Positions 28,823 through 37,631 of a DNA stretch of 64,000 bases are shown piece after piece (the first letter of the stretch is position 1; each line of letters opens with the position of its first letter). The notes beneath the pieces were generated by a model. It saw only the letters and a list, made by a program, of their open reading frames with translations, was not told the origin of the DNA and ran no database searches. This stretch comes from Amycolatopsis sp. QT-25 (GTDB taxonomy: Bacteria > Actinomycetota > Actinomycetes > Mycobacteriales > Pseudonocardiaceae), in assembly GCF_029369745.1 (NCBI RefSeq), contig NZ_CP120210.1, positions 3,782,001 to 3,846,000 on the forward strand. The letters are read 5' to 3'. The position numbers and the translations under genes are program-made.

Positions 28823-29032
28823 GTGTCGTACCTGCCGAGCATCGCCCTCGCCGTCGCCGGGCTGCTCCTGCTCCTTGTTCTGCTCCTCAAATTACGCAGA
28901 GTCTTGCGCGTGCTCACCCATACGATGAGCATGGTGGCTACGAACACCCGGAAACGGACAGGGCTCCTTCGCGCCCGGTCGGCCGCGCTCCACGTGGCGA
29001 TCGCGGAACGACGTGGGCTCGAAAACCGGTAA
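28823..29032 (+). CDS. Small single-pass membrane protein between pafC and tatA
   Basis: A 69-residue protein: an N-terminal hydrophobic helix ([19 protein letters not shown]) then a basic cytosolic segment ([45 protein letters not shown]). The start is GTG at 28823, 9 bp after the pafC stop, and the next gene is tatA 38 bp downstream. Size and layout recall small membrane or holin-like proteins. No family is recognised. Compact placement in a conserved operon supports it being real. Confidence 0.6.
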   Translation: MSYLPSIALAVAGLLLLLVLLLKLRRVLRVLTHTMSMVATNTRKRTGLLRARSAALHVAIAERRGLENR

Positions 29033-29070
29033 CATCACCCCTGAGACATTCGAGAAGGAGGCCGCAAACG

Positions 29071-29403
29071 ATGAACGCGCTGCAGCCGTGGCACATCATC
29101 ATCCTGGTGCTCGTCGTTGTCCTGCTGTTCGGCGCCAAGAGGCTTCCGGACGCCGCGCGGTCCATCGGCAAGTCCATGAAGATCTTCAAGGCCGAGACCA
29201 AGGACATGGCCGGGGACAAGGACAAGGCCGCCGAGACCGAAGAGGTCGAGACCAAGCAGCTGCCGCAGGCCACCACGCCCGCGCCTGCCGGGACCGCGCA
29301 GGACAAGCAGGTCGCCGACCTCCAGCGCCAGCTCGACGAGCTCAAGAAGCAGCAGGCCGCCACGCCCGCTCCGGCCGAGCAGGTGCAGAAGAACGCCAGC
29401 TGA
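29071..29403 (+). CDS. tatA: Twin-arginine translocase subunit TatA
   Basis: TatA oligomerises to form the pore or weakened membrane patch for export of folded proteins. The 110-residue product has the short periplasmic start MNALQPWH, a membrane helix ([13 protein letters not shown]), the FG-x-KRLPD hinge and the amphipathic helix [15 protein letters not shown]. An acidic/alanine-rich tail follows, with a coiled-coil-like stretch ([15 protein letters not shown]). GAGAAGGAGG precedes the ATG. tatC follows about 110 bp downstream; tatB is usually unlinked in actinobacteria. Confidence 0.95.
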   Translation: MNALQPWHIIILVLVVVLLFGAKRLPDAARSIGKSMKIFKAETKDMAGDKDKAAETEEVETKQLPQATTPAPAGTAQDKQVADLQRQLDELKKQQAATPAPAEQVQKNAS

Positions 29404-29513
29404 GCGGTCTTCGGTAAGCCAGCTTCCAGCCAGCCCAGCGGAGCCTGTTCGCGGATGAGCGCGCCGAAGTCGCGGCGCGCTCATGGTGGACCCTGACGAG
29501 AACGGACTGTCCA

Positions 29514-30485
29514 GTGGCGGATTCCGCCTCCGGTGAGGAGCGCCGCGGCCCGAAGCGGCGCAAGCGCAGTCGTCGGAGCAACCCCGACGGCACGATGACG
29601 CTCATCGAGCACATCTACGAGTTCCGGCGCCGTCTGGGCTTCGCGCTGCTCGCCATCCTGGCGGGCGGGATCATCGGCTTCCTCTGGTTCCAGACCAAGG
29701 TGGGGCCGATCCCCTCGCTCGGCCAGATCATGACCGGCCCGTACTGCGGCATCCCGTACCAGCGCAGGCTCGGTGGAGAACTCAACGGTCCCTGTCAGCT
29801 GCTCCAGACGGTCCCGTTCGAAGCCTTCATGATCCAGTTGAAGGTCGGTCTCGCCGCGGGCGCGGTGCTGCTGGCCCCGCTGTGGCTCTATCAGATCTGG
29901 GCGTTCATCGCGCCCGGCCTCTACTCGAAGGAGCGCAAGTACGCGCTCACCTTCGTCTTCTTCGCGTCGATCCTGTTCGCCGCCGGCGCCGTGCTGGCGT
30001 ACCTGCTCATCCCGCACGCTCTCGAGCTGCTGATGAACTTCGGTGGCGACCAGTTCATCACCGCCCTCACCGGTGACAAGTACATCTCGTTCATCCTGTC
30101 CCTGCTGCTGATCTTCGGCGTCAGCTTCGAGCTGCCGCTGTTCGTGGTGATGCTGAATCGCGTCGGCGTCCTGAAGTACCAGATGCTGAAGAAGTGGCGC
30201 CGCGGCCTGATCATGGTCGTGTTCGTCTTCGCCGCCTTCGCGACGCCCGGTTCGGACCCGTTCTCGATGATCGCCCTGGCGGGTGCGCTGGTGGTCCTGC
30301 TGGAGATCTCGATCCAGATCGCGCGCTTCCACGACCGCAAGCTCGACAAGGAGCGCGGCACCGAGGGCTGGGACCAGCTCGCCGACGACGAGGCCGCGCC
30401 GTTCGACTACACGCCGAGCAAGATCGACGAGGAGCCGTCGGCCGCCACGAACGGCAAGCGCACCAGCACCGACGACGTCACCTGA
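29514..30485 (+). CDS. tatC: Twin-arginine translocase subunit TatC
   Basis: TatC recognises the RR signal peptide and organises the translocase. The 323-residue product has the cytosolic start with the TatC pattern MTLIEHIYEFRRRLGFALL and six membrane helices. The conserved FKVGLAAG-like block is ...FMIQLKVGLAAGAVLLAPLWLYQIWAFIAPGLY, and ATPGSDPFSM precedes the last helix. A basic N-terminal extension of about 25 residues and an acidic C-terminal tail of about 60 are common in actinobacteria. The GTG start is taken; the lipid-kinase gene follows after 7 bp. Confidence 0.95.
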   Translation: MADSASGEERRGPKRRKRSRRSNPDGTMTLIEHIYEFRRRLGFALLAILAGGIIGFLWFQTKVGPIPSLGQIMTGPYCGIPYQRRLGGELNGPCQLLQTVPFEAFMIQLKVGLAAGAVLLAPLWLYQIWAFIAPGLYSKERKYALTFVFFASILFAAGAVLAYLLIPHALELLMNFGGDQFITALTGDKYISFILSLLLIFGVSFELPLFVVMLNRVGVLKYQMLKKWRRGLIMVVFVFAAFATPGSDPFSMIALAGALVVLLEISIQIARFHDRKLDKERGTEGWDQLADDEAAPFDYTPSKIDEEPSAATNGKRTSTDDVT

Positions 30486-30492
30486 GCCGGGG

Positions 30493-31368
30493 ATGCACGC
30501 GGCGCTGGCCGTCCACCCCGCCTCCGGTGACGGGGCCGCGGGACGGCTGATGGAGTCGGTCGCGGCGCGGCTGCGGCCCGTCGTGGACCGGCTCGACGTC
30601 CTCGTCGCCGACACGGTCGAGGAATCCCGCGCGCTCATGACCGATTCGCGCGCGGCCGGGCTGGACGTCCTAGTCGTACTCGGTGGCGACGGGGCGGCGC
30701 ACCAGGGTGTGCAGTTCTGCGCCGAATCCGGCGTCGCCCTCGGCCTCGTGCCCGCGGGCACCGGCAACGACTTCGCCAGAGCGCTCGAGCTCCCCGGACG
30801 ACCGCACGTCGCCGCCGATCTCGTCGCCAGACGGATCGCGGGAGGAAACCGGCGGAGGATCGACCTCGGCCGGGCAGGCGGCGAATGGTTCGCCACGGTC
30901 CTGTGCTCCGGTTTCGACGCATTGGTCACCGAACGCGCCAACCGGCTGACCTGGCCTCGCGGCCCCCGCCGCTACGACGTCGCCATCCTGGCCGAACTCG
31001 CCGCGTTCCGGCCCCGGCCGGTGGTGCTCCGCACGGACGTCGAGACGATCGAACTCGACGCCACCATGATCGCCGTCGGCAACACCCCGTACTACGGCGG
31101 CGGCATGCCGATCTGCCCCGGCGCGGACCCGGAAGACGGCCTGTTCGACGTCACGGTCGTCGGGAACGCGACCCGGAGCGATCTGCTCCGCATGCTGCCC
31201 CGTGTCCGCTCCGGCCGGCATCTGACGCATCCGGCGGTGCGGACCCTCAAGGCCGGTCGGATTCACCTGGCGGGCAGCGAGCTGCCCGTCTACGCCGACG
31301 GCGAGCCGCTGGGCGGACCGCCGATCGACATCACCTGTGTCCCCGGCGCGCTCACCGTCCTCGGCTGA
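30493..31368 (+). CDS. Diacylglycerol kinase-family lipid kinase
   Basis: A 291-residue enzyme of the DagK/YegS/LCB5 family, which phosphorylates diacylglycerol or related lipids with ATP. Motifs are LAVHPASGDGAAGRLM, VVLGGDGAAHQGVQFCAES (the glycine-rich GGDG loop) and LGLVPAGTGNDFARALELP. The C-terminal half is a beta sandwich ending VYADGEPLGGPPIDITCVPGALTVL. The ATG at 30493 lies 7 bp after tatC within a tight operon. It is the second protein of this fold in the window, the other being fused to PAP2 at 19.5 kb. The exact lipid substrate is unknown. Confidence 0.88.
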   Translation: MHAALAVHPASGDGAAGRLMESVAARLRPVVDRLDVLVADTVEESRALMTDSRAAGLDVLVVLGGDGAAHQGVQFCAESGVALGLVPAGTGNDFARALELPGRPHVAADLVARRIAGGNRRRIDLGRAGGEWFATVLCSGFDALVTERANRLTWPRGPRRYDVAILAELAAFRPRPVVLRTDVETIELDATMIAVGNTPYYGGGMPICPGADPEDGLFDVTVVGNATRSDLLRMLPRVRSGRHLTHPAVRTLKAGRIHLAGSELPVYADGEPLGGPPIDITCVPGALTVLG

Positions 31369-31939
31369 GTCCCGCGTAGTCGCCCGCGCGTTCCACCTGC
31401 CCGCGGAACGTCGCGGCCGACATCAGTTCGCCGCGCGGGAGGAACACCCCGCCACAGCGATGGCAGAACCACGCCTGCCGCCAGTACGCGAGCGCGTCGG
31501 GGATCCCTCGCCGGATCCGCGCGTTGCGCCGCAGCCGGAGCACGAACAGCACGGCGAACAGCGCGACCAGCGCGAAGGCCCCGGACGGGAAGATCCAGGC
31601 GCCGATGGCCGCGCCGACACGGCCACCCGCGGTCGGAGCCGGGTTCTCGGCGAGCACTTCGGTGGCGAACGAGGCGAACACGAACGCGGGGATCAGCATG
31701 ACCAGCGCGAGGGTCAGAAAGCATCCGCCACCGCGGAGCACCGGGTACGGGTCGAGCGCCGCAGCGGTAGCGGTCACCGACACACCGGTGTGCGTCGTCG
31801 CGGTGTAGACCACGCCATCGCCCGCAGGGATGGCCGTCATGCCGCCTCGCACCCGGTAGGTGGTCTGGCCGCTCTGGAACACCGCCGGCACACTCTGCAC
31901 CTGGTCGACCTGCGCGCACCGCGGGCAACCGATCTGCAT
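31352..31939 (-). CDS. Two-helix membrane protein with zinc-ribbon ends
   Basis: A 195-residue protein: an N-terminal CPRC pair (MQIGCPRCAQVDQVQ), a polar domain, two hydrophobic segments (CFLTLALVMLIPAFVFASF and WIFPSGAFALVALFAVLFVLRL), then CHRCGGVFLPRGE near the C-terminus. The two Cys pairs could each hold half of a zinc ribbon, facing the cytosol. The ATG at 31939 has GAGGGG upstream. The ORF extension to 32059 would overlap the promoter of helY and is rejected. Its 3' end overlaps the lipid-kinase gene by 17 bp on the opposite strand. Function is unknown. Confidence 0.75.
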   Translation of the reverse strand: MQIGCPRCAQVDQVQSVPAVFQSGQTTYRVRGGMTAIPAGDGVVYTATTHTGVSVTATAAALDPYPVLRGGGCFLTLALVMLIPAFVFASFATEVLAENPAPTAGGRVGAAIGAWIFPSGAFALVALFAVLFVLRLRRNARIRRGIPDALAYWRQAWFCHRCGGVFLPRGELMSAATFRGQVERAGDYAGLSRGR

Positions 31940-32051
31940 GGCGTCCCCTCTCGATCCCGGATTCGGCCCTTGGATGACACAGGCGCGTCGGCCGTTCCCG
32001 CGATCGTCACACCGAGTGCGAACTGTCGGTGGGGTATGGAACCCTGACGAA

Positions 32052-34829
32052 GTGGTCAATAGCCCTCCTCAGACCCCGGCCGAGGCCTACGCCGCCTCCC
32101 AGCGCCGCGGCCGGTACCCCCAGCTGACCCGCTTCGCGGCGGAATCGTCGTTCGAATTCGACGACTTCCAGGTCCGCGGTTGCGAGGCGCTCGAAGACGG
32201 GCACGGCGTGCTCGTCTGCGCGCCCACCGGTGCCGGGAAGACCGTGGTCGGCGAGTTCGCGGTGCACCTCGCCCTCGCCGAGGGCCGCAAGTGCTTCTAC
32301 ACGACTCCCATCAAGGCGCTGTCGAACCAGAAGTACGCCGACCTCGTCGCCCGCCACGGCGCGGACGCCGTGGGCCTGCTGACCGGTGACACCTCGATCA
32401 ACGGCAACGCGCAGGTCGTGGTCATGACCACCGAGGTCCTGCGTAACATGCTCTACGCCGGGTCCTCGACCATCGGCGAGCTCGCGTACGTGGTGATGGA
32501 CGAGGTCCACTACCTCGCCGACCGGTTCCGCGGCGCCGTCTGGGAAGAGGTCATCCTCCACCTGCCCGAGCACGTCCGCGTCGTCGGCCTGTCGGCCACG
32601 GTGAGCAACGCCGAGGAGTTCGGCGAATGGCTGGTCGAGGTCCGCGGGGACACGACCGTCGTCGTCGACGAACACCGTCCCGTGCCGCTGTGGCAGCACA
32701 TGCTGGTCGGCAACCGGCTGCTGGATCTGTTCGCCGGCCAGGAGGAACACGCGCCGGACGCCGAACTGCGGATCAATCCCAGCCTGCTTCGCCGCACGGA
32801 GGAGATCGGCGGCCGGTTCGCCCCGGCCGGCCTGCGCGGGCCGAAGGGACGGCGAGGAGCGCCGTCGCGGATGCCCAGGTACCGGCCGCCGTCCCGCACC
32901 GACACGGTCGAGCGGCTGGACAACGCCGGCCTGTTGCCCGCCATCGTCTTCATCTTCTCCCGCGCCGGCTGCGACGCCGCGGTCGGCCAGTGCGTCCGGT
33001 CCGGTCTGCGGCTCAACGATCCCGAAGAGGTCGAGAAGGTCCGCCGGATCGTCGCCCAGCGCACCAAGGACCTGCCCGAAGGAGACCTCGGCGTCCTCGG
33101 TTTCTGGGAATGGCGTGAGGCGCTCGAACGCGGTATCGCCGGACACCACGCCGGGCTGCTCCCGGCGTTCAAGGAGACGGTCGAGGAGCTGTTCGTCCAG
33201 GGCCTCGTGAAGGTCGTCTTCGCCACCGAGACACTGGCGCTCGGCATCAACATGCCCGCGCGCACCGTGGTGCTGGAACGGCTCGTGAAGTACAACGGAG
33301 AGGCGCACGTCGACCTGACGCCGGGGGAGTACACGCAGCTCACCGGGCGAGCGGGGCGGCGCGGCATCGACGTCGAGGGGCACGCCGTCGTCGCCTGGCA
33401 GCCGGGGATCGACCCGAAGCAGGTCGGCGGCCTGGCCTCGACCAGGACGTACCCGCTGCGGTCGTCCTTCCGGCCCGGCTACAACATGGCGGTGAACCTG
33501 GTCGCCCAGGTCGGCGCCGAGGCGGCCCGTGACCTGCTGGAACAGTCGTTCGCGCAGTTCCAGGCCGACCGGTCGGTGGTCGGGACGGCGCGGCGGATCG
33601 AGCGGAACAAGGAAGCCTTGCGGGGCTACGCCTCCGCCATCACCGGCGATTTCGACCAGATGCTGGAGTACGTCGACCTGCGCGCGAAGATCTCCGCACG
33701 GGAGAAGGCGCTCTCGCGCCAGAACACGTCGGCTCGCCGGGCCGGCACCGCCGAGTCGCTGGAGAAGCTCCGCAAGGGCGACGTCATCGCCGTGCCCGCC
33801 GGGCGCCGCGCGGGGCTCGCGGTCGTCGTCGATCCGGGGCTCGACCCGATTCGTGAACCGCGGCCGGTGGTGGTCACCGAGGACCGCTGGTCCGGGCCGC
33901 TCTCGGTCTCCGACTTCCCGTCGCCGGTGGAGGCGCTGGGGAACATCAAGCTGCCGAAGCACATCGAGCTGCGTTCACCCAAGACACGGCGTGACATCGC
34001 GTCGAGTCTGCGCAACGCGGGAATCTCCTTGCCGGGCAGGCAGAAGCGTCGCGCCGGGGCCAATGAGGACGGTGAGCTGGCCGCGCTGCGGCGTGCGCTG
34101 CGCGCGCATCCGTGTCATGGCCTGGCCGAACGCGAGGCGAACCTGCGCTGGGTCGAGCGGTATCAGCGGCTCACCGCCGAGACCGAGCAACTGGAACGCA
34201 AGGTCGCCGCGACCACGCATTCACTCGCACGCGCCTTCGACCGCATCCTGCGGCTGCTCGGCGAACGCGGGTACCTCGGTCCCGAATCGAAGGGCAACGG
34301 CGAGAACCGCGTCACCGAACACGGCAAGCGGCTCACCCGCCTCTACAGCGAGTCGGACCTGCTCGCCGCCGAATGCATCCGGCACGACGTCTGGAAGGGC
34401 CTCACGCCGGCCGAACTCGCGGCGGTCGTCTCGACGCTGGTCTTCGAGGCACGCCGGGACACCGCCGGAGAGCCTCGTCTGCCGGTGGGCAAGGTGGTCG
34501 ACGCCTGGCAGGCGACCACGCGCCTGTGGATGGAGCTCACCGAGGACGAGCGGCGCCACAAGCTGAACCGCACCCGCGAGCCCGACGCCGGTTTCGCCTG
34601 GCCCGTGTACCGGTGGGCTCGCGGCGAGTCGCTGGAGAAGGTCCTCACCGCCGCCGAAGCGAACGGGCAGGAGTTGTCCGCCGGTGACTTCGTGCGATGG
34701 TCGCGGCAGGTCATCGACCTGCTGGACCAGATCCGCGACGTTCTCGGGAAGGCGGATCCGGTCGGGGCGGCGGCATCGGACGCGGTGAAGGCCTTGCGGC
34801 GCGGAGTCGTGGCGGCCGGGGGCGCGTAA
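32052..34829 (+). CDS. helY: Ski2/Mtr4-like DEAD/DEAH-box RNA helicase HelY
   Basis: A 925-residue superfamily-2 helicase, the actinobacterial HelY, thought to act on RNA. Motifs in order are Q/I CAPTGAGKTVVGEFAV, TTPIKALSNQK (Ia), TGD (Ib), VMDEVHYLADR (II, DEVH), GLSATVSNAEEFGEWL (III), then VVFATETLALGINMPARTVVLE and QLTGRAGRRGID (V, VI). The C-terminal third carries the Ski2-type domain (DSH-C-like, ETLxKV...). M. tuberculosis HelY is about 906 residues. GTG at 32052 is the best start, with the homology beginning soon after; longer frames overlap the divergent gene. Its position after tatC matches mycobacteria. Confidence 0.93.
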   Translation: MVNSPPQTPAEAYAASQRRGRYPQLTRFAAESSFEFDDFQVRGCEALEDGHGVLVCAPTGAGKTVVGEFAVHLALAEGRKCFYTTPIKALSNQKYADLVARHGADAVGLLTGDTSINGNAQVVVMTTEVLRNMLYAGSSTIGELAYVVMDEVHYLADRFRGAVWEEVILHLPEHVRVVGLSATVSNAEEFGEWLVEVRGDTTVVVDEHRPVPLWQHMLVGNRLLDLFAGQEEHAPDAELRINPSLLRRTEEIGGRFAPAGLRGPKGRRGAPSRMPRYRPPSRTDTVERLDNAGLLPAIVFIFSRAGCDAAVGQCVRSGLRLNDPEEVEKVRRIVAQRTKDLPEGDLGVLGFWEWREALERGIAGHHAGLLPAFKETVEELFVQGLVKVVFATETLALGINMPARTVVLERLVKYNGEAHVDLTPGEYTQLTGRAGRRGIDVEGHAVVAWQPGIDPKQVGGLASTRTYPLRSSFRPGYNMAVNLVAQVGAEAARDLLEQSFAQFQADRSVVGTARRIERNKEALRGYASAITGDFDQMLEYVDLRAKISAREKALSRQNTSARRAGTAESLEKLRKGDVIAVPAGRRAGLAVVVDPGLDPIREPRPVVVTEDRWSGPLSVSDFPSPVEALGNIKLPKHIELRSPKTRRDIASSLRNAGISLPGRQKRRAGANEDGELAALRRALRAHPCHGLAEREANLRWVERYQRLTAETEQLERKVAATTHSLARAFDRILRLLGERGYLGPESKGNGENRVTEHGKRLTRLYSESDLLAAECIRHDVWKGLTPAELAAVVSTLVFEARRDTAGEPRLPVGKVVDAWQATTRLWMELTEDERRHKLNRTREPDAGFAWPVYRWARGESLEKVLTAAEANGQELSAGDFVRWSRQVIDLLDQIRDVLGKADPVGAAASDAVKALRRGVVAAGGA

Positions 34830-34843
34830 AGGACTTCTTCCCC

Positions 34844-34900
34844 GGTACATGAAGGCCCCCTTCCTTGCGCCTAGGTACAGCAAGGGGGCCTTCATGTACC
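34844..34900. terminator. Hairpin downstream of helY
   Basis: Perfect 19-bp arms (34844-34862 and 34882-34900) enclose a 19-nt loop. The arm core ATGAAGGCCCCCTT matches the hairpins at 17.1 and 38.9 kb, and the loop holds TTGCGCCTAGGTAC, reverse-complementary to the loop at 38.88 kb. It follows the helY stop by 15 bp. Confidence 0.75.
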
Positions 34901-35121
34901 TCACCGGCGCCTGGAACGTTCGTAGCGGGAACCGTCCTCGCTACTGGCGAGACGTTGGGCCGACCGGCGGAGTGACCACGCCGCCGGTGTGCGCACGGTC
35001 GCGGCCAGTTGTCCCGACACCAGCCGTGAACAGTGGGCAGGGGTGCCAACCTGTGGTTGGATCGCCCACGACGGTCGGTGATCCGGCCGGTGACGATGGC
35101 GGAACAGGCGGAGGCGAAACG

Positions 35122-35907
35122 ATGAGCACGCCGTATGGCGGCAACGACCCGCAGCAGCAGCCCCAGTGGGGGCAGCAGCCGGGCTACGGGCAACAGCCGG
35201 GCGGCACTCAACCGCCGAGCGGCCCGCAGCAGCAACCGCAGTGGGGCCAGCAGCCGCAGCACGACCCGTCGCAGACCCAGCAGCAACAGCCGCATTGGGG
35301 TCAGCAGCCCGCGCCCTACGACCCGGCCCAGCAGCAGCCGGGGTATCCGCAGCAGCAGCCCGGTCACGACCCTTCCCAGACGCAGCAACAGCAGCCTCAG
35401 TGGGGTCAGCAGCAGCACTACGGCCAGCAACCGGGCTATCCGCAGAGCGGGCCCCAGCAGCAGCCGGGTTACCCCCAGAGCGGCCCGCAGCAGCAGCCGC
35501 AGTACGGGCAGCAGCCCGGTCAGTACGACCACGGCCAGAGCCAGTTCCAGGGCGCCCAGGGGGAGGCGCCGGACAAGCCGAAGTCCAAGAAGGGCCTGTT
35601 CATCGGGATCGGCGCGCTCGTGGTGATCATCGCGGCGGTCGGCATCCTCGGGTTCGTCACCCCCGGCTGGTTCAACACCCAGGTCTTCAACAACACCCAG
35701 ATGCAGACCGACGTGCAGAAGCTGCTCACCGAGACCTACGGGATCAAGGACATCAGCGCGGTCACCTGCCCCGCCGGCCAGGAGGTCAAGGACGGGGTGA
35801 AGTTCGCCTGCACCGCGACGATCGAAGGCAAGCCGCAGGAGGTACCGATCACCGTGAAGGGTGACACCGGCAACTACGAGGTCTCGCCGCCCGCCGTCAC
35901 CAAGTAA
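35122..35907 (+). CDS. PQ-rich single-pass membrane protein with DUF4333 domain
   Basis: A 261-residue protein. The cytosolic N-terminal 150 residues are Pro/Gln/Gly/Tyr repeats ([20 protein letters not shown]). A membrane helix (GLFIGIGALVVIIAAVGILGFV) is followed by an extracytoplasmic DUF4333 domain of about 85 residues: MQTDVQKLLTETYGIKDISAVTCPAGQEVKDGVKFACTATIEGK, with two cysteines likely in a disulphide. M. tuberculosis has a DUF4333 protein (Rv2091c) immediately after helY, as here. The same domain occurs again at 37.2 kb as a lipoprotein, each time followed by an Eis-like gene about 45 bp downstream. Function is unknown. Confidence 0.85.
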   Translation: MSTPYGGNDPQQQPQWGQQPGYGQQPGGTQPPSGPQQQPQWGQQPQHDPSQTQQQQPHWGQQPAPYDPAQQQPGYPQQQPGHDPSQTQQQQPQWGQQQHYGQQPGYPQSGPQQQPGYPQSGPQQQPQYGQQPGQYDHGQSQFQGAQGEAPDKPKSKKGLFIGIGALVVIIAAVGILGFVTPGWFNTQVFNNTQMQTDVQKLLTETYGIKDISAVTCPAGQEVKDGVKFACTATIEGKPQEVPITVKGDTGNYEVSPPAVTK

Positions 35908-35948
35908 ACGACGGGCGCCGGGCACGGTCGATCCTGCATGATCGGGTC

Positions 35949-37148
35949 ATGAGCGACTTTTCCGTGCGGCCGCTGCGGGCCGACGAGGACCGTGCCGCGA
36001 CCGATCTGTTCAGGCGTGCCTTGCACGTCAAGGAGATGACCGACGACGAATGGTCGGCCATCGCCGCGTCGATGCAGCCGGACCGCGGGTTGGGCGCGTT
36101 CGACCCGGAACTGATCGGCACCGTCCGGTCCTTCGACTCGGAAGTGACGCTGCCCGGCGGGGGCACCACGCCGCTCGCCGCGGTGAGCCTCGTCGGGGTC
36201 CGCGCCGACCGTACCCGCCGCGGTGTGCTGACGGCGTTGATGCGGGCCCAGTTCGAGGATTTCGCCGCCCGCGGCGTCCCCGCGGCGATGCTGCACGCCT
36301 CCGAAGGCGCGATCTACGGACGGTTCGGTTACGGTGTCGCGGCCAGGGGCAAGTCGATCGAGATCGACCGGAGTCGTACCCGGTTCCGCCCCGAGGTACC
36401 GGCGGGCGGGCAGATCTCCTTGCTCGATCTGGAAAGCACGATCGAGCAATGGCCGTCGCTCTTCGACGGCCTTCCGCGCACCCGGCCCGGCATGATCGCG
36501 CGGAGCCCGACCCTGTGGCCGGGTTACGTCCGGGAGGTGCGCCGGGCGACCGCTCCGGTCGCGACCGCCGTGCACCGAGGCCCGGACGGCACCGACGGCT
36601 ATGTCACCTACACCGTCGAAAGGGCCCACTTCGGCGCACCGGCGGTGATGAAGATCCAGTCCTTCCATTACGCGAATCCCGACGCGTTCGCCGGGTTGTG
36701 GCGTTACCTGCTGTCCGTTGACCTGGTCGACCGCATCACCGCCGAGAAACGGCCGCTCGACGAACCGGTCGAGCTGCTGTTCACGGACCCGCGGCACGCG
36801 ACCGTGCAGAAGATCCAGGACGAGGGCTGGCTCCGGCTGGTGGACGTCGCCGCGATGCTCGACGCCCGCACGTATCGGGGCGAGCCGATCGTCGTCGAAG
36901 TCATCGATCCGTTCCTGGAGCACAACTCCGGCCGGTACCGTCTTTCCGAGGACGGCGCCGCCCGCACCACCGATCCGGCGGATCTCGAACTGCACGTCGA
37001 CACCTTGTCGATGGTGTACCTCGGCGGCTGGCGTCCGTCGGATCTCGCGGCCGCCGGACGCGTGCGAGCCACCGGCGAAATCGCCCTGGAACGGGCGGAC
37101 CTGCTGTTCGGCACGCGAGAGAACCCCTGGTGCGGTACCTTCTTCTGA
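35949..37148 (+). CDS. Eis-like GNAT N-acetyltransferase, copy 1
   Basis: A 399-residue acetyltransferase of the Eis family, which in mycobacteria acetylates aminoglycosides at several amines and lysines on proteins. The order is an N-terminal GNAT domain (FSVRPLRADEDRAATDLFRRA, then LVGVRADRTRRGVLTALMRAQFEDFAARGVPAAMLHASEGAIYGRFGYG with the acetyl-CoA loop), a second degenerate GNAT fold, and an SCP2-like third domain. The C-terminus is NPWCGTFF, with the terminal Phe carboxylate that serves as the catalytic base in Eis. Hexameric assembly is expected. It lies 41 bp after a DUF4333 gene. Whether it modifies drugs, peptides or proteins is unknown. Confidence 0.88.
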   Translation: MSDFSVRPLRADEDRAATDLFRRALHVKEMTDDEWSAIAASMQPDRGLGAFDPELIGTVRSFDSEVTLPGGGTTPLAAVSLVGVRADRTRRGVLTALMRAQFEDFAARGVPAAMLHASEGAIYGRFGYGVAARGKSIEIDRSRTRFRPEVPAGGQISLLDLESTIEQWPSLFDGLPRTRPGMIARSPTLWPGYVREVRRATAPVATAVHRGPDGTDGYVTYTVERAHFGAPAVMKIQSFHYANPDAFAGLWRYLLSVDLVDRITAEKRPLDEPVELLFTDPRHATVQKIQDEGWLRLVDVAAMLDARTYRGEPIVVEVIDPFLEHNSGRYRLSEDGAARTTDPADLELHVDTLSMVYLGGWRPSDLAAAGRVRATGEIALERADLLFGTRENPWCGTFF

Positions 37149-37182
37149 CGTTGGACGAGCACACCGGTGGGGGTGGAGAAGC

Positions 37183-37587
37183 TTGAGCAGGCGAACCGTC
37201 GCGACGGTCGGTCTGTGTTGTGCCGCTTTCGTCGTACCGACGGCTTGTTCGGACACCCCGGTGCCCACGCCGGCGACGAAGACCGTCACGGTCCCGCCGA
37301 CGACGAGCGCCTCTTCGAGTTCGAACGCGTCCGGCACGTCGGGTGGTTCGTCCTCCACCGTTCCGGGCAGGGTCTTCGACCCGAGGACCATGCAGGCGGA
37401 CGTGCGGAAGATCCTCACCGAGACCTATCGGCTCAGTGCGGTCGGCGACGTGCTGTGCCCGTCGAACCAGACGGTCAAGGACGGAAGCACGTTCACCTGC
37501 ACCGTGCAGGTCGGCGGCAAGGGCAAGACCGTCACGATCACCGTCACCGGTGACGACGGCCGCTACGAGGTCGGCGCGCCCGCCTGA
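37183..37587 (+). CDS. DUF4333 lipoprotein
   Basis: About 134 residues. The N-terminus LSRRTVATVGLCCAAFVVPTAC is a lipoprotein signal with lipobox PTAC, followed by a T/S-rich linker. A DUF4333 domain follows: MQADVRKILTETYRLSAVGDVLCPSNQTVKDGSTFTCTVQVGGK, closely matching the one at 35.1 kb (TETY...C-P...Q-V-K-D-G...F-x-C). The TTG at 37183 has GGAG five bases upstream, and no better start exists. It is the lipid-anchored counterpart of the membrane-anchored upstream paralogue and again precedes an Eis-like gene by about 45 bp. Confidence 0.83.
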   Translation: MSRRTVATVGLCCAAFVVPTACSDTPVPTPATKTVTVPPTTSASSSSNASGTSGGSSSTVPGRVFDPRTMQADVRKILTETYRLSAVGDVLCPSNQTVKDGSTFTCTVQVGGKGKTVTITVTGDDGRYEVGAPA

Positions 37588-37631
37588 AAACCGGTTGGGT
37601 TCGCCGGGGCCGGACGGCAGGATCACCCGCT

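Noticed and set aside
35122..35560. Repetitive PQ segment as a recombination or mobile repeat
   Set aside because: The repeats are codon-based and part of a single open frame encoding the cytosolic tail of a DUF4333 protein.
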